Source: Thalassospira lucentensis MCCC 1A00383 = DSM 14000 (GTDB lineage Bacteria; Pseudomonadota; Alphaproteobacteria; Rhodospirillales; Thalassospiraceae). Taken from it: 64,000 bases of DNA. This document shows, one piece after another, positions 50,113-61,700 of this stretch; positions within the stretch are counted from its first letter, which is position 1, and the number at the start of each line of letters is the position of its first letter. Position numbers and translations under genes: made by a program. The notes under the pieces were generated by a model. That model was not told the origin of the DNA and did not search any database. It was given only the letters and a program-made list of their open reading frames with translations. Location of the stretch: the NCBI RefSeq assembly GCF_000421265.1, contig NZ_ATWN01000001.1, positions 124,001 to 188,000 of the forward strand, in the 5' to 3' direction.

Positions 50113-50580
50113 TTACCCCTGACACCAAGGCTGGCGTTTGGTCTTGCCGTCATAGGCGCGCGCCAGTCCATTGCTGATCAGTTCAACATCAAGCGGACTG
50201 CCATCAATCCGCACCGATGCCACCACGCGCCCACCATATCGCCCCCATTCCGGTTCGCAGAACTCCACTGATTTGGCGGATTTCAGGCGGTTTCGCGCAT
50301 AATCGCGGGCTTGCTTGGCAAGGTGTTTCTCGCTTTCGCATTTGCCCCGAATTTCGGGCGTATCCACCCCACGTACCCGCACCGACATATTGGCGATTTC
50401 ACCAGGTAAACCGGGAATGGCGACATAGATAGTATCCCCGTCATAGGCATATTCCCCGCGATATTCGCGCAGCGGCCAGCCATAGCAGGCGGCCTGTGCC
50501 GGAAGGCTTGTTACGATCAGCGACAGAAGGCCAAGCATGGCGATGCGGGTTGTTCGGATTTTGCGGGCGAGGGGGATCAT
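50113..50580 (-). CDS. Secreted thermonuclease-family (SNase-like) protein
   Basis: 155 aa. Signal peptide IAMLGLLSLIVTSLPAQA. SNase motifs: YAYDGDTIYVAIPG, VRVRGVDTPEIRG (catalytic Arg, Asp and Glu expected here), ARNRLKSAKSVEF, and GGRVVASVRIDG, DVELISNGLARAY. It is shorter than average for secreted members but complete. It would cut nucleic acids in the periplasm or outside. Its start overlaps no neighbour; the AAA ATPase gene upstream runs the same way. Confidence 0.92.
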   Translation of the reverse strand: MIPLARKIRTTRIAMLGLLSLIVTSLPAQAACYGWPLREYRGEYAYDGDTIYVAIPGLPGEIANMSVRVRGVDTPEIRGKCESEKHLAKQARDYARNRLKSAKSVEFCEPEWGRYGGRVVASVRIDGSPLDVELISNGLARAYDGKTKRQPWCQG

Positions 50581-50627
50581 GAAATGGGGCGCTTATCTTT
50601 GTTATGGTCACGTTTTTAGGGGGCAGG

Positions 50628-51182
50628 CTAGAGCTTTAGGCGCGACAAAATCTGACTGGCACGCTGTTCAACCGGGCCTTTGCGGACCTCGATCAGGTCA
50701 TATCCGCATTCGTGATAGGTCCGGCACAGGACGACATATGTTCTGACGGCTTCGGCGAAGTTTTGTGTTCGGGCATGATCGGTTTTGTAGATTTCCGCCC
50801 AAGGGGGCAGGATGAAAACGGTGCGGCGATAGCGGTATGTCTGGATCGCGCCCAGCAATCCTGTGTCGTCGGGCAGGTTCGATAACCGGCGATGCGCCAA
50901 GGTATCGGGCAGGCCGCGATCACAAAAGACCGTGCGCGGATGATGATCAAGCCCGGTCTGCCAGTCGCGGATGGATCGCCGCGCCATCAACCCGGCATAG
51001 GCTTCGTTATCGTCCCACGGCACAGCGTTGCCGCCGCGCTCGATCTGTTCTTCGATGATGGCGCGTGCAGCCTCCGGGCTGGTGTCATAGCTGCGGTGGT
51101 CAAGATGATTGATCAATGTGGTTTTGCCAGCACCGGGCCCGCCGGTAATGACAACAAGGTTGGATGTTATAGGCGTTTGCAT
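50628..51182 (-). CDS. Small AAA-type ATPase (AAA_28/NadR-like)
   Basis: 184 aa from the ATG at 51182. Walker A VVITGGPGAGKTTLINHLD; then SPEAARAIIEEQIERGG, VFCDRGLPDTLAHRR (Walker B-like), and a C-terminal helix with VVLCRTYHECGYDLIEV. These features match small P-loop kinase/ATPase proteins of the AAA_28 (NadR-like, TTD14-like) group; the substrate is unknown. It lies 47 nt upstream of the nuclease gene on the same strand; co-transcription is possible. Confidence 0.85.
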   Translation of the reverse strand: MQTPITSNLVVITGGPGAGKTTLINHLDHRSYDTSPEAARAIIEEQIERGGNAVPWDDNEAYAGLMARRSIRDWQTGLDHHPRTVFCDRGLPDTLAHRRLSNLPDDTGLLGAIQTYRYRRTVFILPPWAEIYKTDHARTQNFAEAVRTYVVLCRTYHECGYDLIEVRKGPVEQRASQILSRLKL

Positions 51183-51354
51183 TGGTGTTTCCTGCGCGAA
51201 GCGCCCCGATATGGAGGCACTTTGCGGCAAGGTCATGGCAGGTGTTGCTGATTTTTAGCGTGGAAGAAGCTGGGTGAGACGAGACTCGCTTTGTAGCGCC
51301 TTGCACTGTCCTGTCAACGTCAAAGCCAGAGTCAAAGCCAAAGCCAAAGCAGAG

Positions 51355-52353
51355 TTATTCGCCGACCTGAACCGATGGTTTTTCAATCCGGGCCAGAATA
51401 TGGTCAGACACCAACTGGGCAGACGGCGACAGCCTGTGTCCGCGTGCGGTGATCAGGCTATAGGGTTTGATTTCGATGCCGCCGTCAAACGGCAGTTCGG
51501 TGATCAGTCCGCCACTGGCCAAAAGGCTTGTGACTTCCTCGGCCATTGGCGCAATGGAATCGGTATCGGCCAAGGTTGCCAATGTCACCAGAAGGGATGC
51601 GGAATTCAGACTGGAGTGGGGCAGCGGCAGGTGACGCGATATAAACGCGTCTTCAATCGTGCGGCGCATCAGGTTGCCGGGCGGGGGCAAAATCCATTCA
51701 AACCGTGAAAGCCGGGCCAGGGTTATCGGTTTGTTGTCATCAAGCAACGGATGACCAGTGCGCACCATCAGGCGGATGCGTTCACTGCGGATTTCGCGGA
51801 TGTTAAATTGACGCGGGTTCATGTCTTCGGGCACACGGCCAATGACAAAATCATGATCGCCCGCCAGCAAATCCTTGATCAGAAGATGCGACGGCCCAAC
51901 CGCAACATGGGCTTCAAGAAGTGAGTTGATCGATTGAATGCTTCGGATGGCGGGCACGACCAAATCAACGGCGGCTGCGGTCACGGCCCCGATGAATACC
52001 GTGCCGCCGCCATGCTTGATGTCCTCGATTTCGCGTTCGGCCTCGCGGATTTCGATCAGCATGCTGCGTGCGCGTCGGGCAAGGGCACGCCCGGCATTGG
52101 TCATTTCGATCCCGCGCGGGCTGCGCACACACAATCGCACCTCAAGAATCGTTTCCATTTCCGACAGCAGACGCGATGCCGCAGGCTGCGACGTTTTAAG
52201 CATATCAGCCGCCAGACTGATCTGACCGGTTTCCTCCATCGCAACGATCATGCGCAGGTGGCTCAGCTTCAATCCGCGCTGAAACAGATTGCCGGACCGA
52301 AAGAGCAAGGATTTGGCCGAGCTTAACGGACGGCTGTTGCGTGTTTCTGTCAT
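51355..52353 (-). CDS. LysR-family regulator of the ChvE operon (GbpR-like)
   Basis: 332 aa. A longer N-terminal extension (about 28 residues) is followed by the helix-turn-helix LSHLRMIVAMEETGQISLAADMLKTSQPAASRLLSEMETIL and a substrate-binding domain with IGAVTAAAVDLVVPAIRS. Divergent from chvE, exactly as gbpR in Agrobacterium and Azospirillum relatives, where it controls chvE in response to sugars. GAGGGAG before the ATG. Two dyads (52383-52398 and 52456-52478) lie between the genes. Confidence 0.85.
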   Translation of the reverse strand: MTETRNSRPLSSAKSLLFRSGNLFQRGLKLSHLRMIVAMEETGQISLAADMLKTSQPAASRLLSEMETILEVRLCVRSPRGIEMTNAGRALARRARSMLIEIREAEREIEDIKHGGGTVFIGAVTAAAVDLVVPAIRSIQSINSLLEAHVAVGPSHLLIKDLLAGDHDFVIGRVPEDMNPRQFNIREIRSERIRLMVRTGHPLLDDNKPITLARLSRFEWILPPPGNLMRRTIEDAFISRHLPLPHSSLNSASLLVTLATLADTDSIAPMAEEVTSLLASGGLITELPFDGGIEIKPYSLITARGHRLSPSAQLVSDHILARIEKPSVQVGE

Positions 52354-52382
52354 GATGTTTTCTCCCTCGTGGGGATTTTAGT

Positions 52383-52478
52383 ATATCGATTTTGATATGC
52401 AAGTTTCGAAATTACTTATTTGATTGTTATGTTGATGGCCTGAATAATGCTGCGCGTATCCTTTGGGAAAACGGATAC
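52383..52478. promoter_or_regulatory. Candidate operators between gbpR-like and chvE
   Basis: ATATC-N6-GATAT at 52383-52398 (LysR T-N11-A type) and GTATCC-N11-GGATAC at 52456-52478. Both lie in the divergent promoter region and are sensible targets for the LysR protein. Confidence 0.5.
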
Positions 52479-52582
52479 ACTATTAAGTGAAAACAAAGAC
52501 ACGACATACGCAGGCCACATCGCCTGAGAAAAGTCGGGCAAAAGAAATGGCTGTTATGCCGTGTCTTGTAGGGAGGATAGCA

Positions 52583-53662
52583 ATGAAACGTCTCAGTGCC
52601 GTAATGGCAGGGGTCGCCTTTGGCGCGGCCGCAATGATGAGCCCGATGATTTCTGGCGGTTATGCACATGCCGACGAGAAAGGTTATGTCGGGATCGCAA
52701 TGCCGACCAAATCTTCGGCACGTTGGATTTCTGACGGCAATTCCATGGTTAAGCAGTTTGAAGATGCCGGGTATAAAACCGATCTTCAGTATGCAGAAGA
52801 CGATATTCCAAACCAGCTTTCCCAGATCGAAAACATGATCGTTAAGGGTGTTGATGTTCTGGTGATTGCCGCAATCGATGGCACGACCCTTTCGAACGCG
52901 CTTGAAAATGCGCAGGCAGCGGGCATCAAGGTTTTTGCCTATGACCGCCTGATCGTCGAAAGCCCGAATGTTGATTACTATTCGACCTTTGATAACTTTA
53001 AAGTTGGCGTTCAGCAGGCAACCTCACTGGTTGACGGTCTGCTTGAAGCCGGTGAACCACCTTTCAATGTTGAACTGTTTGGCGGTTCGCCAGACGATAA
53101 CAACGCATACTTCTTCTATAACGGTGCAATGTCGATCCTGCAGCCGCTGATCGATGAAGGTACGGTTGTCATTAAGTCCGGCCAGATGGGCATGGACAAA
53201 GTCGGTACCCTGCGTTGGGATGGTGCGGTTGCACAGGCCCGCATGGATAACCTTCTGTCGGCCTATTACACCGATGACAAAGTCGATGGCGTTCTGTCGC
53301 CTTATGACGGGCTTTCGATTGGTATCCTGTCGTCGCTTAAAGGCGTTGGTTACGGTTCGGGCGACATGGCAATGCCAGTTGTTACCGGTCAGGATGCTGA
53401 ATTGCAGTCGATCAAGTCGATCATTGCAGGCGAACAGTATTCCACGATTTTCAAAGACACCCGTGAACTTGCACGTGTGACCGTTTCGATGGTTGATGAT
53501 GTTCTTGCCGGTCGCGAGCCGACCATCAATGACACCAAAACCTATGACAACGGTGTGAAGGTCGTTCCTTCGTATCTGCTTGAGCCGGTGATGGTTGATA
53601 AATCCAACTGGGAAGAAATCATTCTTGGTTCAGGCTACTACACCGAAGACGAAGTGAAGTAA
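52583..53662 (+). CDS. chvE: Multiple sugar-binding periplasmic protein
   Basis: 359 aa from the ATG at 52583 (GGGAGG upstream; the longer frame has no good start). Signal peptide ending near HADEK. Type I periplasmic binding fold: [64 protein letters not shown], and [19 protein letters not shown] match ChvE, which binds arabinose, glucose, galactose and related sugars. It leads the operon with gguA, gguB and a sugar-acid dehydratase. A 9-bp stem-loop after its stop probably keeps its mRNA more abundant than the downstream genes. Confidence 0.94.
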   Translation: MKRLSAVMAGVAFGAAAMMSPMISGGYAHADEKGYVGIAMPTKSSARWISDGNSMVKQFEDAGYKTDLQYAEDDIPNQLSQIENMIVKGVDVLVIAAIDGTTLSNALENAQAAGIKVFAYDRLIVESPNVDYYSTFDNFKVGVQQATSLVDGLLEAGEPPFNVELFGGSPDDNNAYFFYNGAMSILQPLIDEGTVVIKSGQMGMDKVGTLRWDGAVAQARMDNLLSAYYTDDKVDGVLSPYDGLSIGILSSLKGVGYGSGDMAMPVVTGQDAELQSIKSIIAGEQYSTIFKDTRELARVTVSMVDDVLAGREPTINDTKTYDNGVKVVPSYLLEPVMVDKSNWEEIILGSGYYTEDEVK

Positions 53663-53679
53663 GCCAGCACTTTAGCAAT

Positions 53680-53721
53680 GGAACCCGGTGGAAATGTCGT
53701 TTGGCATGTCTGCCGGGTTCC
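53680..53721 (+). terminator. Stem-loop between chvE and gguA
   Basis: GGAACCCGG and CCGGGTTCC form a perfect 9-bp stem with a 24-nt loop and no T-run, so it is more likely a 3' stabiliser or partial terminator than a full stop. Confidence 0.6.
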
Positions 53722-53880
53722 AATGTCTGAACATTTCCGGATGCGGATGTCTTGCCAAAATGCACACTTTGCGTGATGTAGTTGCAGGCATGTTACGATC
53801 CGCCAAGAAATTATCCCGGACAATCAACAAGACACGTGTATAGAAGCGTCGTCGCACAGCGACGGCAGTGGGAGGACCGG

Positions 53881-55404
53881 ATGGATACCATCCTGGAAAT
53901 GAAGAACATCACCAAGACCTTCCCTGGGGTAAAGGCGCTGGATGATGTCAGCCTGAAGGTTGAACGTGGCGAAATTCACGCACTTTGCGGTGAAAATGGC
54001 GCCGGTAAATCGACCCTGATGAAGGTGCTGAGTGGTGTTTATCCGCACGGCACCTATGAAGGTGACATCCTCTATGACGGTGGCGTGCAGGAATTCAAGG
54101 ATATCCGCAGCAGCGAAGAACGCGGCATTATCATTATTCATCAGGAGCTGGCTTTGGTGCCGCTTCTGTCGATTGCCGAAAACATCTTTCTGGGCAATGA
54201 AAATTCCGAAAACGGTATTGTAAACTGGCCTGCGACATTTGCGCGCACCGGCGAGCTGCTTTCGAAAGTCGGGCTTAAGGAAAATCCGGCAACACTTGTG
54301 ACCAACATCGGTGTTGGCAAACAGCAGTTGGTCGAGATTGCCAAGGCGCTTTCCAAAAAGGTCAAACTGCTGATTTTGGATGAGCCGACCGCCAGTTTGC
54401 AGGAAAACGACAGTCAGAAGTTGCTTGATCTGTTGCTGGAATTCAAGGCACAGGGCATCACATCGATCCTGATTTCGCATAAACTTAACGAGATCAACCG
54501 GGTTGCCGACCGCATCACCGTGATCCGTGACGGTAAGGCGATTTCGACCCTTGATGCGCGCGGCGGACAGATTACCGAAGACGACATCGTCAAGGACATG
54601 GTCGGGCGCGATATGGCTCATCGTTATCCCGAACGCACACCCAACATCAGCAAAGATAAACTGATGGAAGTGCGCAATTGGTCGGCCACCCATCCGCTGC
54701 ACCCTGAACGCAAGGTCGTTGATAACGTCAGTATCGACGTTGCGGCGGGTGAAGTTGTCGGGATTGCCGGGTTAATGGGGGCAGGGCGAACCGAACTTGC
54801 CATGAGCATCTTTGGCAAATCCTATGGTACTGAGATTTCTGGTGAAGTGCTGATCAACGGCAAACCCGCCGATGTTTCGACCGTTGAAAAGGCAATTGCC
54901 GCCGGTCTTGCCTATGTTACCGAAGACCGCAAGGAAATGGGCCTTATCCTTGATGAAAGTATTACGACCAACATCACCCTTGCCAATCTGGGGGGGGTGT
55001 CTGAACGCGGTGTTCTCAATGATGGTGCGGAACGTTCCGTTGCTGAAGAATACCGGGAGAAAATCAACATTCGGACACCGAATGTCGCGCAGAAGGTCGT
55101 CAATCTTTCCGGGGGTAATCAGCAAAAAGTTGTTTTGTCAAAATGGCTGTTTGCGGGACCGGAAGTTCTCATTCTTGATGAACCGACCCGTGGCATCGAT
55201 GTCGGTGCGAAATACGAAATCTATACGATTATCAACCAACTGGCGGCCGACGGTAAGGGGGTCATTATGATCTCGTCGGAGATGCCGGAGCTTCTAGGCA
55301 TGTGCGACCGCATCTACGTCATGAACGAAGGTGAGATCAAAGGGCAGCTTGCAGCAAAAGATGCGAGCCAGGAAGCAATCATGCGCATGATCCTGAAGGC
55401 GTGA
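53881..55404 (+). CDS. gguA: Sugar ABC transporter ATPase (two ABC domains)
   Basis: 507 aa from the ATG at 53881 (GGAGG upstream). Two tandem ABC domains: first with [37 protein letters not shown] and LDEPTASL; the second with a diverged Walker A ([16 protein letters not shown]), [15 protein letters not shown] and [17 protein letters not shown]. This is the MglA/RbsA/GguA family. It powers uptake of the sugars bound by ChvE. Confidence 0.94.
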   Translation: MDTILEMKNITKTFPGVKALDDVSLKVERGEIHALCGENGAGKSTLMKVLSGVYPHGTYEGDILYDGGVQEFKDIRSSEERGIIIIHQELALVPLLSIAENIFLGNENSENGIVNWPATFARTGELLSKVGLKENPATLVTNIGVGKQQLVEIAKALSKKVKLLILDEPTASLQENDSQKLLDLLLEFKAQGITSILISHKLNEINRVADRITVIRDGKAISTLDARGGQITEDDIVKDMVGRDMAHRYPERTPNISKDKLMEVRNWSATHPLHPERKVVDNVSIDVAAGEVVGIAGLMGAGRTELAMSIFGKSYGTEISGEVLINGKPADVSTVEKAIAAGLAYVTEDRKEMGLILDESITTNITLANLGGVSERGVLNDGAERSVAEEYREKINIRTPNVAQKVVNLSGGNQQKVVLSKWLFAGPEVLILDEPTRGIDVGAKYEIYTIINQLAADGKGVIMISSEMPELLGMCDRIYVMNEGEIKGQLAAKDASQEAIMRMILKA

Positions 55405-55414
55405 GGAACAGACA

Positions 55415-56599
55415 ATGAGCGATACTGAAAACAAATCACTTGGTTACTATCTGCGCACCCATATCCGTGAATACGGCATGGTTGTTGCGCTGGTCGCCAT
55501 TCTTGCCTTCTTCCAGGTTGTGACCGATGGCATCATGCTTAAACCGGTCAACCTGACGAACCTGTTCTTGCAGAACAGCTATATCATCATCATGGCTGTC
55601 GGCATGCTGCTGGTCATTGTCGGCGGGCATATTGACCTTTCGGTCGGTTCGGTCGTTGGCTTTATCGGCGCCCTTGCTGCGGTGATGATTGTCCATTGGG
55701 ATTTACCGACCGTCTTTGTCGTTCCGGCATGTCTTGTGGTCGGCGCAATCATTGGGGCAGCCCAAGGGTATTGGGTGGCCTATTGGCGCATTCCGTCGTT
55801 TATCGTCACTTTGGCCGGGATGCTGGTGTTTAAGGGCTTGACCCTGGCGCTTCTGGGCGGGGCATCGGTTGGTCCGTTCCCGCCGGAATTTCAGGCAATG
55901 TCGTCGGGCTTCCTGCCGGACTTCTTTGGCGGTTTGATCGAAGGGCGCTTTAACGTCTTTTCGATGACACTTGGCGTTGCACTGACGGCACTCCTGCCGA
56001 TCCTGGGCATGCGGTCACGGGCAAAACAGGCGAAATTTGCCGCCGTTGATGAACCGATGGCGGTATTTGTCACCCAGCATGCGGTGGCCGGTTTGGCCAT
56101 TCTGTTTGTGACCTATCTTCTGTCGACCTATCGCGGGTTGCCGAACATCCTGATCATTATGGCGGTGCTGATTGCGATCTTCACCTTTGTAACCAACAGC
56201 ACAACACTTGGCCGACGCATCTATGCGCTGGGCGGGAATGAAAAGGCTGCCAAGCTTTCAGGCATTAATACCAAACGCCTGACCTTCTTTACCTTTGCCA
56301 ATATGGGGATGCTGGCCGCTCTTGCCGGTCTGGTCTTTGCCGCACGTTTGAACACGGCAACACCAAAAGCAGGTCTTGCGTTTGAGCTTGATGTGATCGC
56401 AGCTGTCTTTATCGGCGGTGCATCGATGTCGGGCGGTGTTGGCAAGGTGATTGGTGCCGTGGTTGGGGCGCTGATCATGGGGGTCATGAACAACGGCATG
56501 TCGATTGTCGGTGTTGGCATTGACTGGCAACAGGTGATCAAGGGTCTGGTGCTGCTCGCAGCTGTGATCTTTGACGTCTATAACAAAAACAAAGCGTAA
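55415..56599 (+). CDS. gguB: Sugar ABC transporter permease
   Basis: 394 aa with about ten membrane segments. GGHIDLSVGSVVGFIGALAAVM, the YALGGNEKAAKLSGINTKRL loop and AVFIGGASMSGGVGKVIGAVVGALIMGVMNNGMSI belong to the RbsC/MglC/GguB family. It begins 10 nt after gguA and forms the membrane channel of the ChvE system. Confidence 0.94.
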   Translation: MSDTENKSLGYYLRTHIREYGMVVALVAILAFFQVVTDGIMLKPVNLTNLFLQNSYIIIMAVGMLLVIVGGHIDLSVGSVVGFIGALAAVMIVHWDLPTVFVVPACLVVGAIIGAAQGYWVAYWRIPSFIVTLAGMLVFKGLTLALLGGASVGPFPPEFQAMSSGFLPDFFGGLIEGRFNVFSMTLGVALTALLPILGMRSRAKQAKFAAVDEPMAVFVTQHAVAGLAILFVTYLLSTYRGLPNILIIMAVLIAIFTFVTNSTTLGRRIYALGGNEKAAKLSGINTKRLTFFTFANMGMLAALAGLVFAARLNTATPKAGLAFELDVIAAVFIGGASMSGGVGKVIGAVVGALIMGVMNNGMSIVGVGIDWQQVIKGLVLLAAVIFDVYNKNKA

Positions 56600-56755
56600 C
56601 AATACGATGACGAGAAAAGGCGCAAATATTCCCACACACAGTCAATCCGATACGGTTTGGCAGGGATGTTTGCGTCTTTCACAGTCCCGCGTAACAGGTC
56701 CGTGTCTGTGCGTGAAAGGACCCGTCTCGATAATAATTCCAAAAGGAGAACGGGC

Positions 56756-58504
56756 ATGACCAAGTTTAAACCGGCATCATGGCCACGCACCTTGCGTTCG
56801 CAAGAGGGCTGGTTCGGTGGCAGCAGCAAGGATGCCATCTATCATCGAAGCTGGATGAAAAACCAGGGTTTGCCGTCAGATTTGTTCGATGGGCGACCGG
56901 TCATTGGCATCTGCAATACATGGTCGGAGCTGACCCCGTGTAATGCGCATCTGCGAGATTTGGCAGAACGTGTTAAGCACGGCATTTACGAAGCAGGCGG
57001 CTTGCCGCTTGAATTCCCGGTTTTCTCGGCTGGTGAAAGCACGTTGCGCCCAACCGCCATGATGTTCCGTAACCTTGCGGCCATGGACGTCGAAGAAGCG
57101 CTTCGTGGGACGCCACTTGATGGCGTGGTCCTGATGGTGGGGTGTGACAAAACCACCCCGGCGCTTTTGATGGGGGCGGCCAGCGTGGATATCCCGGCGA
57201 TTGTTGTCACCGGTGGTCCGATGCTTAATGGGAAATGGCGCGGACAGGATATCGGTTCGGGCACGTCGCTTTGGCAGCTTTCCGAAGACCGCAAGGCCGG
57301 TAAAATCAGCACCGAGGATTTCCTTGAAGCTGAAATCGCCATGTCGCGGTCGCCCGGTTCGTGCAACACGATGGGCACGGCGTCCACCATGGCCAGCATG
57401 GCCGAAGCCCTTGGTATGGCGCTTTCGGGTAATGCGGCCATTCCAGCCGTCGACAGCCGCCGTCGCGTGATGGCCCATATCACCGGGCGCCGTATTGTCG
57501 ATATGGTCAAGGATGATCTGAAACCGTCCGACGTTCTGACCAAGGAAGCGTTTGAAAACGCCATTCGCGTGAATGGCGCGATTGGTGGATCGACCAATGC
57601 GGTGATCCACTTACTTGCGATTGCCGGACGTGTTGGCATTGATCTGAGCCTTGATGACTGGGACCGTTTGGGCCGTGATATCCCGACGATTGTCAATTTG
57701 CAGCCGTCTGGCAAATACCTGATGGAAGAATTCTTCTATTCCGGTGGTTTGCCCGTGGTGATCAAGGCACTGGCCGACGCCGGGAAGCTGCATAATGATG
57801 CGCTGACGGTGTCGGGCGAAACCATGTGGGATCAGGTCAAGGAAGTCCGCAACTGGAACGAAGACGTTATTCGTCCGTTCGAAAAGGCCCTGACCGAAAG
57901 CGGCGGTATTGCCGTGGTGAAAGGCAACCTGGCACCCAATGGTGCGGTGCTTAAGCCGTCAGCGGCAACGCCGGAACTTTTGACCCATCGCGGACGTGCC
58001 GTGGTGTTTGAAGACATCGATGATTACAAGGCCAAGATCTATGACGAAGATCTTGATATCGATGAAACCTGCATCATGGTTTTGAAAAACTGCGGCCCGA
58101 AAGGCTATCCGGGTATGGCAGAAGTCGGCAATATGGGCCTGCCGCCCAAGGTGCTGCGTAAAGGCATCACCGACATGGTACGTATTTCCGATGCGCGCAT
58201 GAGCGGCACGGCCTATGGCACGGTTGTTTTGCATACTTCGCCCGAAGCTGCTGCTGGTGGTCCGTTGGCGGTGGTTCAAAACGGCGACATGATCGAACTT
58301 GATGTGCCCAACCGCCGTTTGCATCTTGATATCAGTGATGCCGAACTTAAACAGCGTCTGGCTGACTGGCACAGCATCGTTCCGGTGCCAGCAAGTGGCT
58401 ATGCATCGCTGTACTACAAAAGCGTTATTGGTGCCGATAAAGGGGCCGATTTTGACTTCCTCGTTGGTCATCGTGGCAAGGAAATTCCCAAAGACAGCCA
58501 CTGA
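56756..58504 (+). CDS. Sugar-acid dehydratase of the IlvD/Edd family (probable L-arabonate dehydratase)
   Basis: 582 aa from the ATG at 56756 (AAAAGGAG upstream). It shows family motifs for the Fe-S enzyme: CNTWSELTPCNAHLRDLAERVK, GCDKTTPALLMGAAS (Cys ligands), GSCNTMGTASTMA, and GPKGYPGMAEVG. The size and its place after chvE-gguAB match the L-arabonate dehydratase of the oxidative arabinose pathway in Azospirillum, but xylonate or galactonate cannot be excluded. A decayed copy of its last 80 nt occurs at 61988-62071. Confidence 0.88.
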   Translation: MTKFKPASWPRTLRSQEGWFGGSSKDAIYHRSWMKNQGLPSDLFDGRPVIGICNTWSELTPCNAHLRDLAERVKHGIYEAGGLPLEFPVFSAGESTLRPTAMMFRNLAAMDVEEALRGTPLDGVVLMVGCDKTTPALLMGAASVDIPAIVVTGGPMLNGKWRGQDIGSGTSLWQLSEDRKAGKISTEDFLEAEIAMSRSPGSCNTMGTASTMASMAEALGMALSGNAAIPAVDSRRRVMAHITGRRIVDMVKDDLKPSDVLTKEAFENAIRVNGAIGGSTNAVIHLLAIAGRVGIDLSLDDWDRLGRDIPTIVNLQPSGKYLMEEFFYSGGLPVVIKALADAGKLHNDALTVSGETMWDQVKEVRNWNEDVIRPFEKALTESGGIAVVKGNLAPNGAVLKPSAATPELLTHRGRAVVFEDIDDYKAKIYDEDLDIDETCIMVLKNCGPKGYPGMAEVGNMGLPPKVLRKGITDMVRISDARMSGTAYGTVVLHTSPEAAAGGPLAVVQNGDMIELDVPNRRLHLDISDAELKQRLADWHSIVPVPASGYASLYYKSVIGADKGADFDFLVGHRGKEIPKDSH

Positions 58505-58529
58505 TCAACGCGAACACCAAAACTCCCGT

Positions 58530-58593
58530 CGGATGCTATTGGGGTAGCATCCGGCAAACACTGAACCGGCTGGCAAGAAATTGCTGGCCGGTT
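58530..58593 (+). terminator. Two hairpins after the dehydratase gene
   Basis: CGGATGCTA-N6-TAGCATCCG at 58530-58553 (perfect) and AACCGGC...GCCGGTT at 58564-58593 (with inner GC pairs), the second followed by TTGCGTTT. Together they end the chvE operon. Confidence 0.65.
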
Positions 58594-58739
58594 TGCGTTT
58601 GACGGGAATGTGCCAGCGAAACCGGGAAGATGAATGTAATTTGAAAATGGCAATCAAGGGTTGAATATTTTGATTTAAAGACCATACTGCATGTAGGGTT
58701 AAAATGCGTTTGGGGGCAAACGCCACGGGGGAGAGAACC

Positions 58740-61700
58740 ATGTTCAAGCGGTCTTCAGCAGCACCATTGCGTGCGCTTATTCTTGCGGGGATTGGCTGTT
58801 GCCTTTCTGGTGCGGTTTGGGCGCAATCGTGTTCAGCCTTGCGCGATGCGCCGCTTGTCCCGACCGATACGGCGTTATGTAAATCGCTAAGTGCGACTGT
58901 GGCCGATCCGTCTGGCTTGCCGCTTGATCAATATGAAGACGCCCTTTCGAAATTCTTTGATAACTGGTGCCATCGCGATACGGATGCCGGATGGGTGCGC
59001 GATAAATATGTCCGTGATACCGGGCCGTTTACCGCCAGTCGCGACACGACCGATATCAATGGTCAATGGACAGGCACCTATCACGGGACCCATTCGCCCG
59101 TCGTCATCTGGTATTCCCCTGAGATGGTCACCTGGTTGTCGAAAAACCGGGGTGCCGAGGATGCCCGACCCAGTACCCCAACCGCGATCCCCGATGGTGC
59201 AATCATGGTCAAGGAGATGTATCCGCAACCTGCGGCGGCCTGTGCAGGGGAAGACCCCACACGTCTTTGGCCAACCAGCGGTGCGGCGATCATGGTGCGT
59301 GATCAGGAGGCATCCTATGATGGTTGGTTCTGGGGCTGGTATGGCTGGCCCGGATCGGGGTGGAAAGCCGATTGGCCAGCGGGAACCAGCAATGGTCCGC
59401 CCAATATGGGCTTTGGGCAATATTGTGTGAATTGTCATGGGTCGGCCAAGGACATGACCTTTGCCGAGGTACGCAACCTTGAAGGTCATCCGGGGCAACC
59501 CGAAGTTTTCCTGTCGCAGGATTTCTTTGCCGGGCAGTATCTGGGCCAGGATGGCGGTGTTGCGCCGTCTGTCAAAAAGATCACGCCATCCAATGATGCG
59601 CCGTCTGATATCCATAGTTTGCGGGCAAAACTTGAAAAGGTGCCAGATCCACTGGGCAAAGCCCGCACTAGTGCACATCCCGATATGGCGGCGATTTTAA
59701 CCGCCTTTGCCAAAACCGGCAGCCCGTTTGAGTATGATCTGGCACCGCCAAGCGATATGCCGTCGCAGACTTATGATACTGTCTGGATGGATGCGGATGG
59801 CCCATCCGCGCACAGTCAATTCATGACCAGTGACCAATGTGTCGGGTGCCATGATGCCGGCAGTACGGGCTTGCAGTTTGACATGACCATGCCTGATCCG
59901 GATGGTGATCGTTTGTTGAACATGTCGCCGTACGCCACATGGCGATCATCGCCGATGGGGCTTGCGGGGCGCGATCCGATCTTCTTTGCCCAAATGGCAA
60001 GCGAGTTGCAAACCTTCCACAGTGATAAACCTGAACTGGTGCAAAACACCTGCTTTGGCTGTCACGGGATTATGGGACAGCGACAGTTCCAGATCGATCA
60101 CAATATGGCGCAGCAGGCCAGTGCAACAGCTGGTGTGCAAACAGCAGTTGATTGTGGTGATTTTACCAGATCAATGGTCGATGCAATTCCATATCCCGCC
60201 AATAATTCGGCGGCTGGTCACGCATCCTATGGGGCGTTGGCGCGTGATGGCATTTCATGCATGGCGTGTCATCAGATGGTGTTGGGCAAGGATGCCACCG
60301 AGAAGTTCAAGGACGCACCGCAGAATGCCTGTGTGTTGCAGCGTCAGGAAACGCTGAACCCGGATGCAACGGGCTTTGCCAAAACCTTTACCGGCAGTTT
60401 CCTTGTCGGGGATGCCGATACGCTTTATGGGCCGTTTGATAAACCGCAAAAACATCCGATGGAATATACCCTTGGCATTACCCCGGCCAAAGGGGATGCC
60501 ATCAAGACATCGGAAATGTGTGGCACCTGCCATACCGTGCATTTGCCGGTGTTAAAGGATGGCAAGCAGGTCGGCACGGTTTATGAGCAGACAACCTATG
60601 CCGAGTGGGCGTTTAGTGGGTTTAGAACCGGCTACACCCTTGATGGTGGGTTGCCCGGTGGTGCCGGGAAAATGGCGATGAGCTGTCAGGAATGTCATAT
60701 GCCATCGGGCGATGACAAAGCCAAATTCCGCAGTAAAATCGCCTCTATTCAGGAATATTCCAACTTCCCGGCTGCTGCCAATACGTTTGGGCCGGAGTTG
60801 CTTGACCTTGAGACCCGTGACGGGTTTGCCCGCCATACGCTGGTTGGGTTGAACCTGTTCCTGGTTGAGATGTTCCAGCAATTCCCGGATGTTATGGGCA
60901 TTCCAACCGCAGATCCGATGCTTGGCGACAAGGGCGTTGATCCGCTGGCCTATACCGAACGGGCGATGATCAAGCAGGCGCGCAGTGATACGGTTAATAT
61001 CGCCATTAAGGACGCTGCGATCAAGGATGGCAAATTGACCAGTGAGGTCGCCATTGCCAGCCTGACCGGGCACAAATTCCCATCCGGCGTTGGGTTCCGC
61101 CGCGCGTTTGTGACGTTTGAAGTGCTTGATCAGGATGAAAAAGTCATCTGGGCATCGGGCCGGGTCAATGGGGCCGGGGTGATTGTTGATCAGGGCGGGA
61201 CGCCAGTTGACGGCGAACTTTGGTGGGACAATCAGTGCAGCGCGCGTATTGATCCGCTTAAGCGGGCACATCAACCGCATTATCAGACGGTAAGTGCGCA
61301 AGATCAGGTCCAGATTTATCAGGAACTGGTCAGCACGCCGCCGCTTGATGGCAGCAGCCAATATAGCTGTGGTCACAACGTGGCGCCCAAAGGGCAACTG
61401 ACGACCAGCTTCCTGTCGATCTGTGCCGAGGTGAAAGACAACCGTTTGCCGCCGGCCGGTTACCTTCCGCTTAAGGAACGGATTGAAATTTCCAATGCGC
61501 TTGGGGCCGGGGATGAGCTTGCCGAGGATGCCGGATTTACGGCCATTGGCGATGATCCCGATTATCGCACATCAACCGCGACAGGCGGGGACCACGTGAA
61601 ATACGACATCAAACTGTCTGACATCGACGGGACACCGGCATCTGTGCGTGCCAAAATGTCCTATCAGGCGACACCGCCGTTTTATCTGCAGGATCGTTTC

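Noticed and set aside
51318-51354. Short AAAGCC repeats before the GbpR-like gene end
   Set aside because: Too short and irregular to call more than local low complexity.
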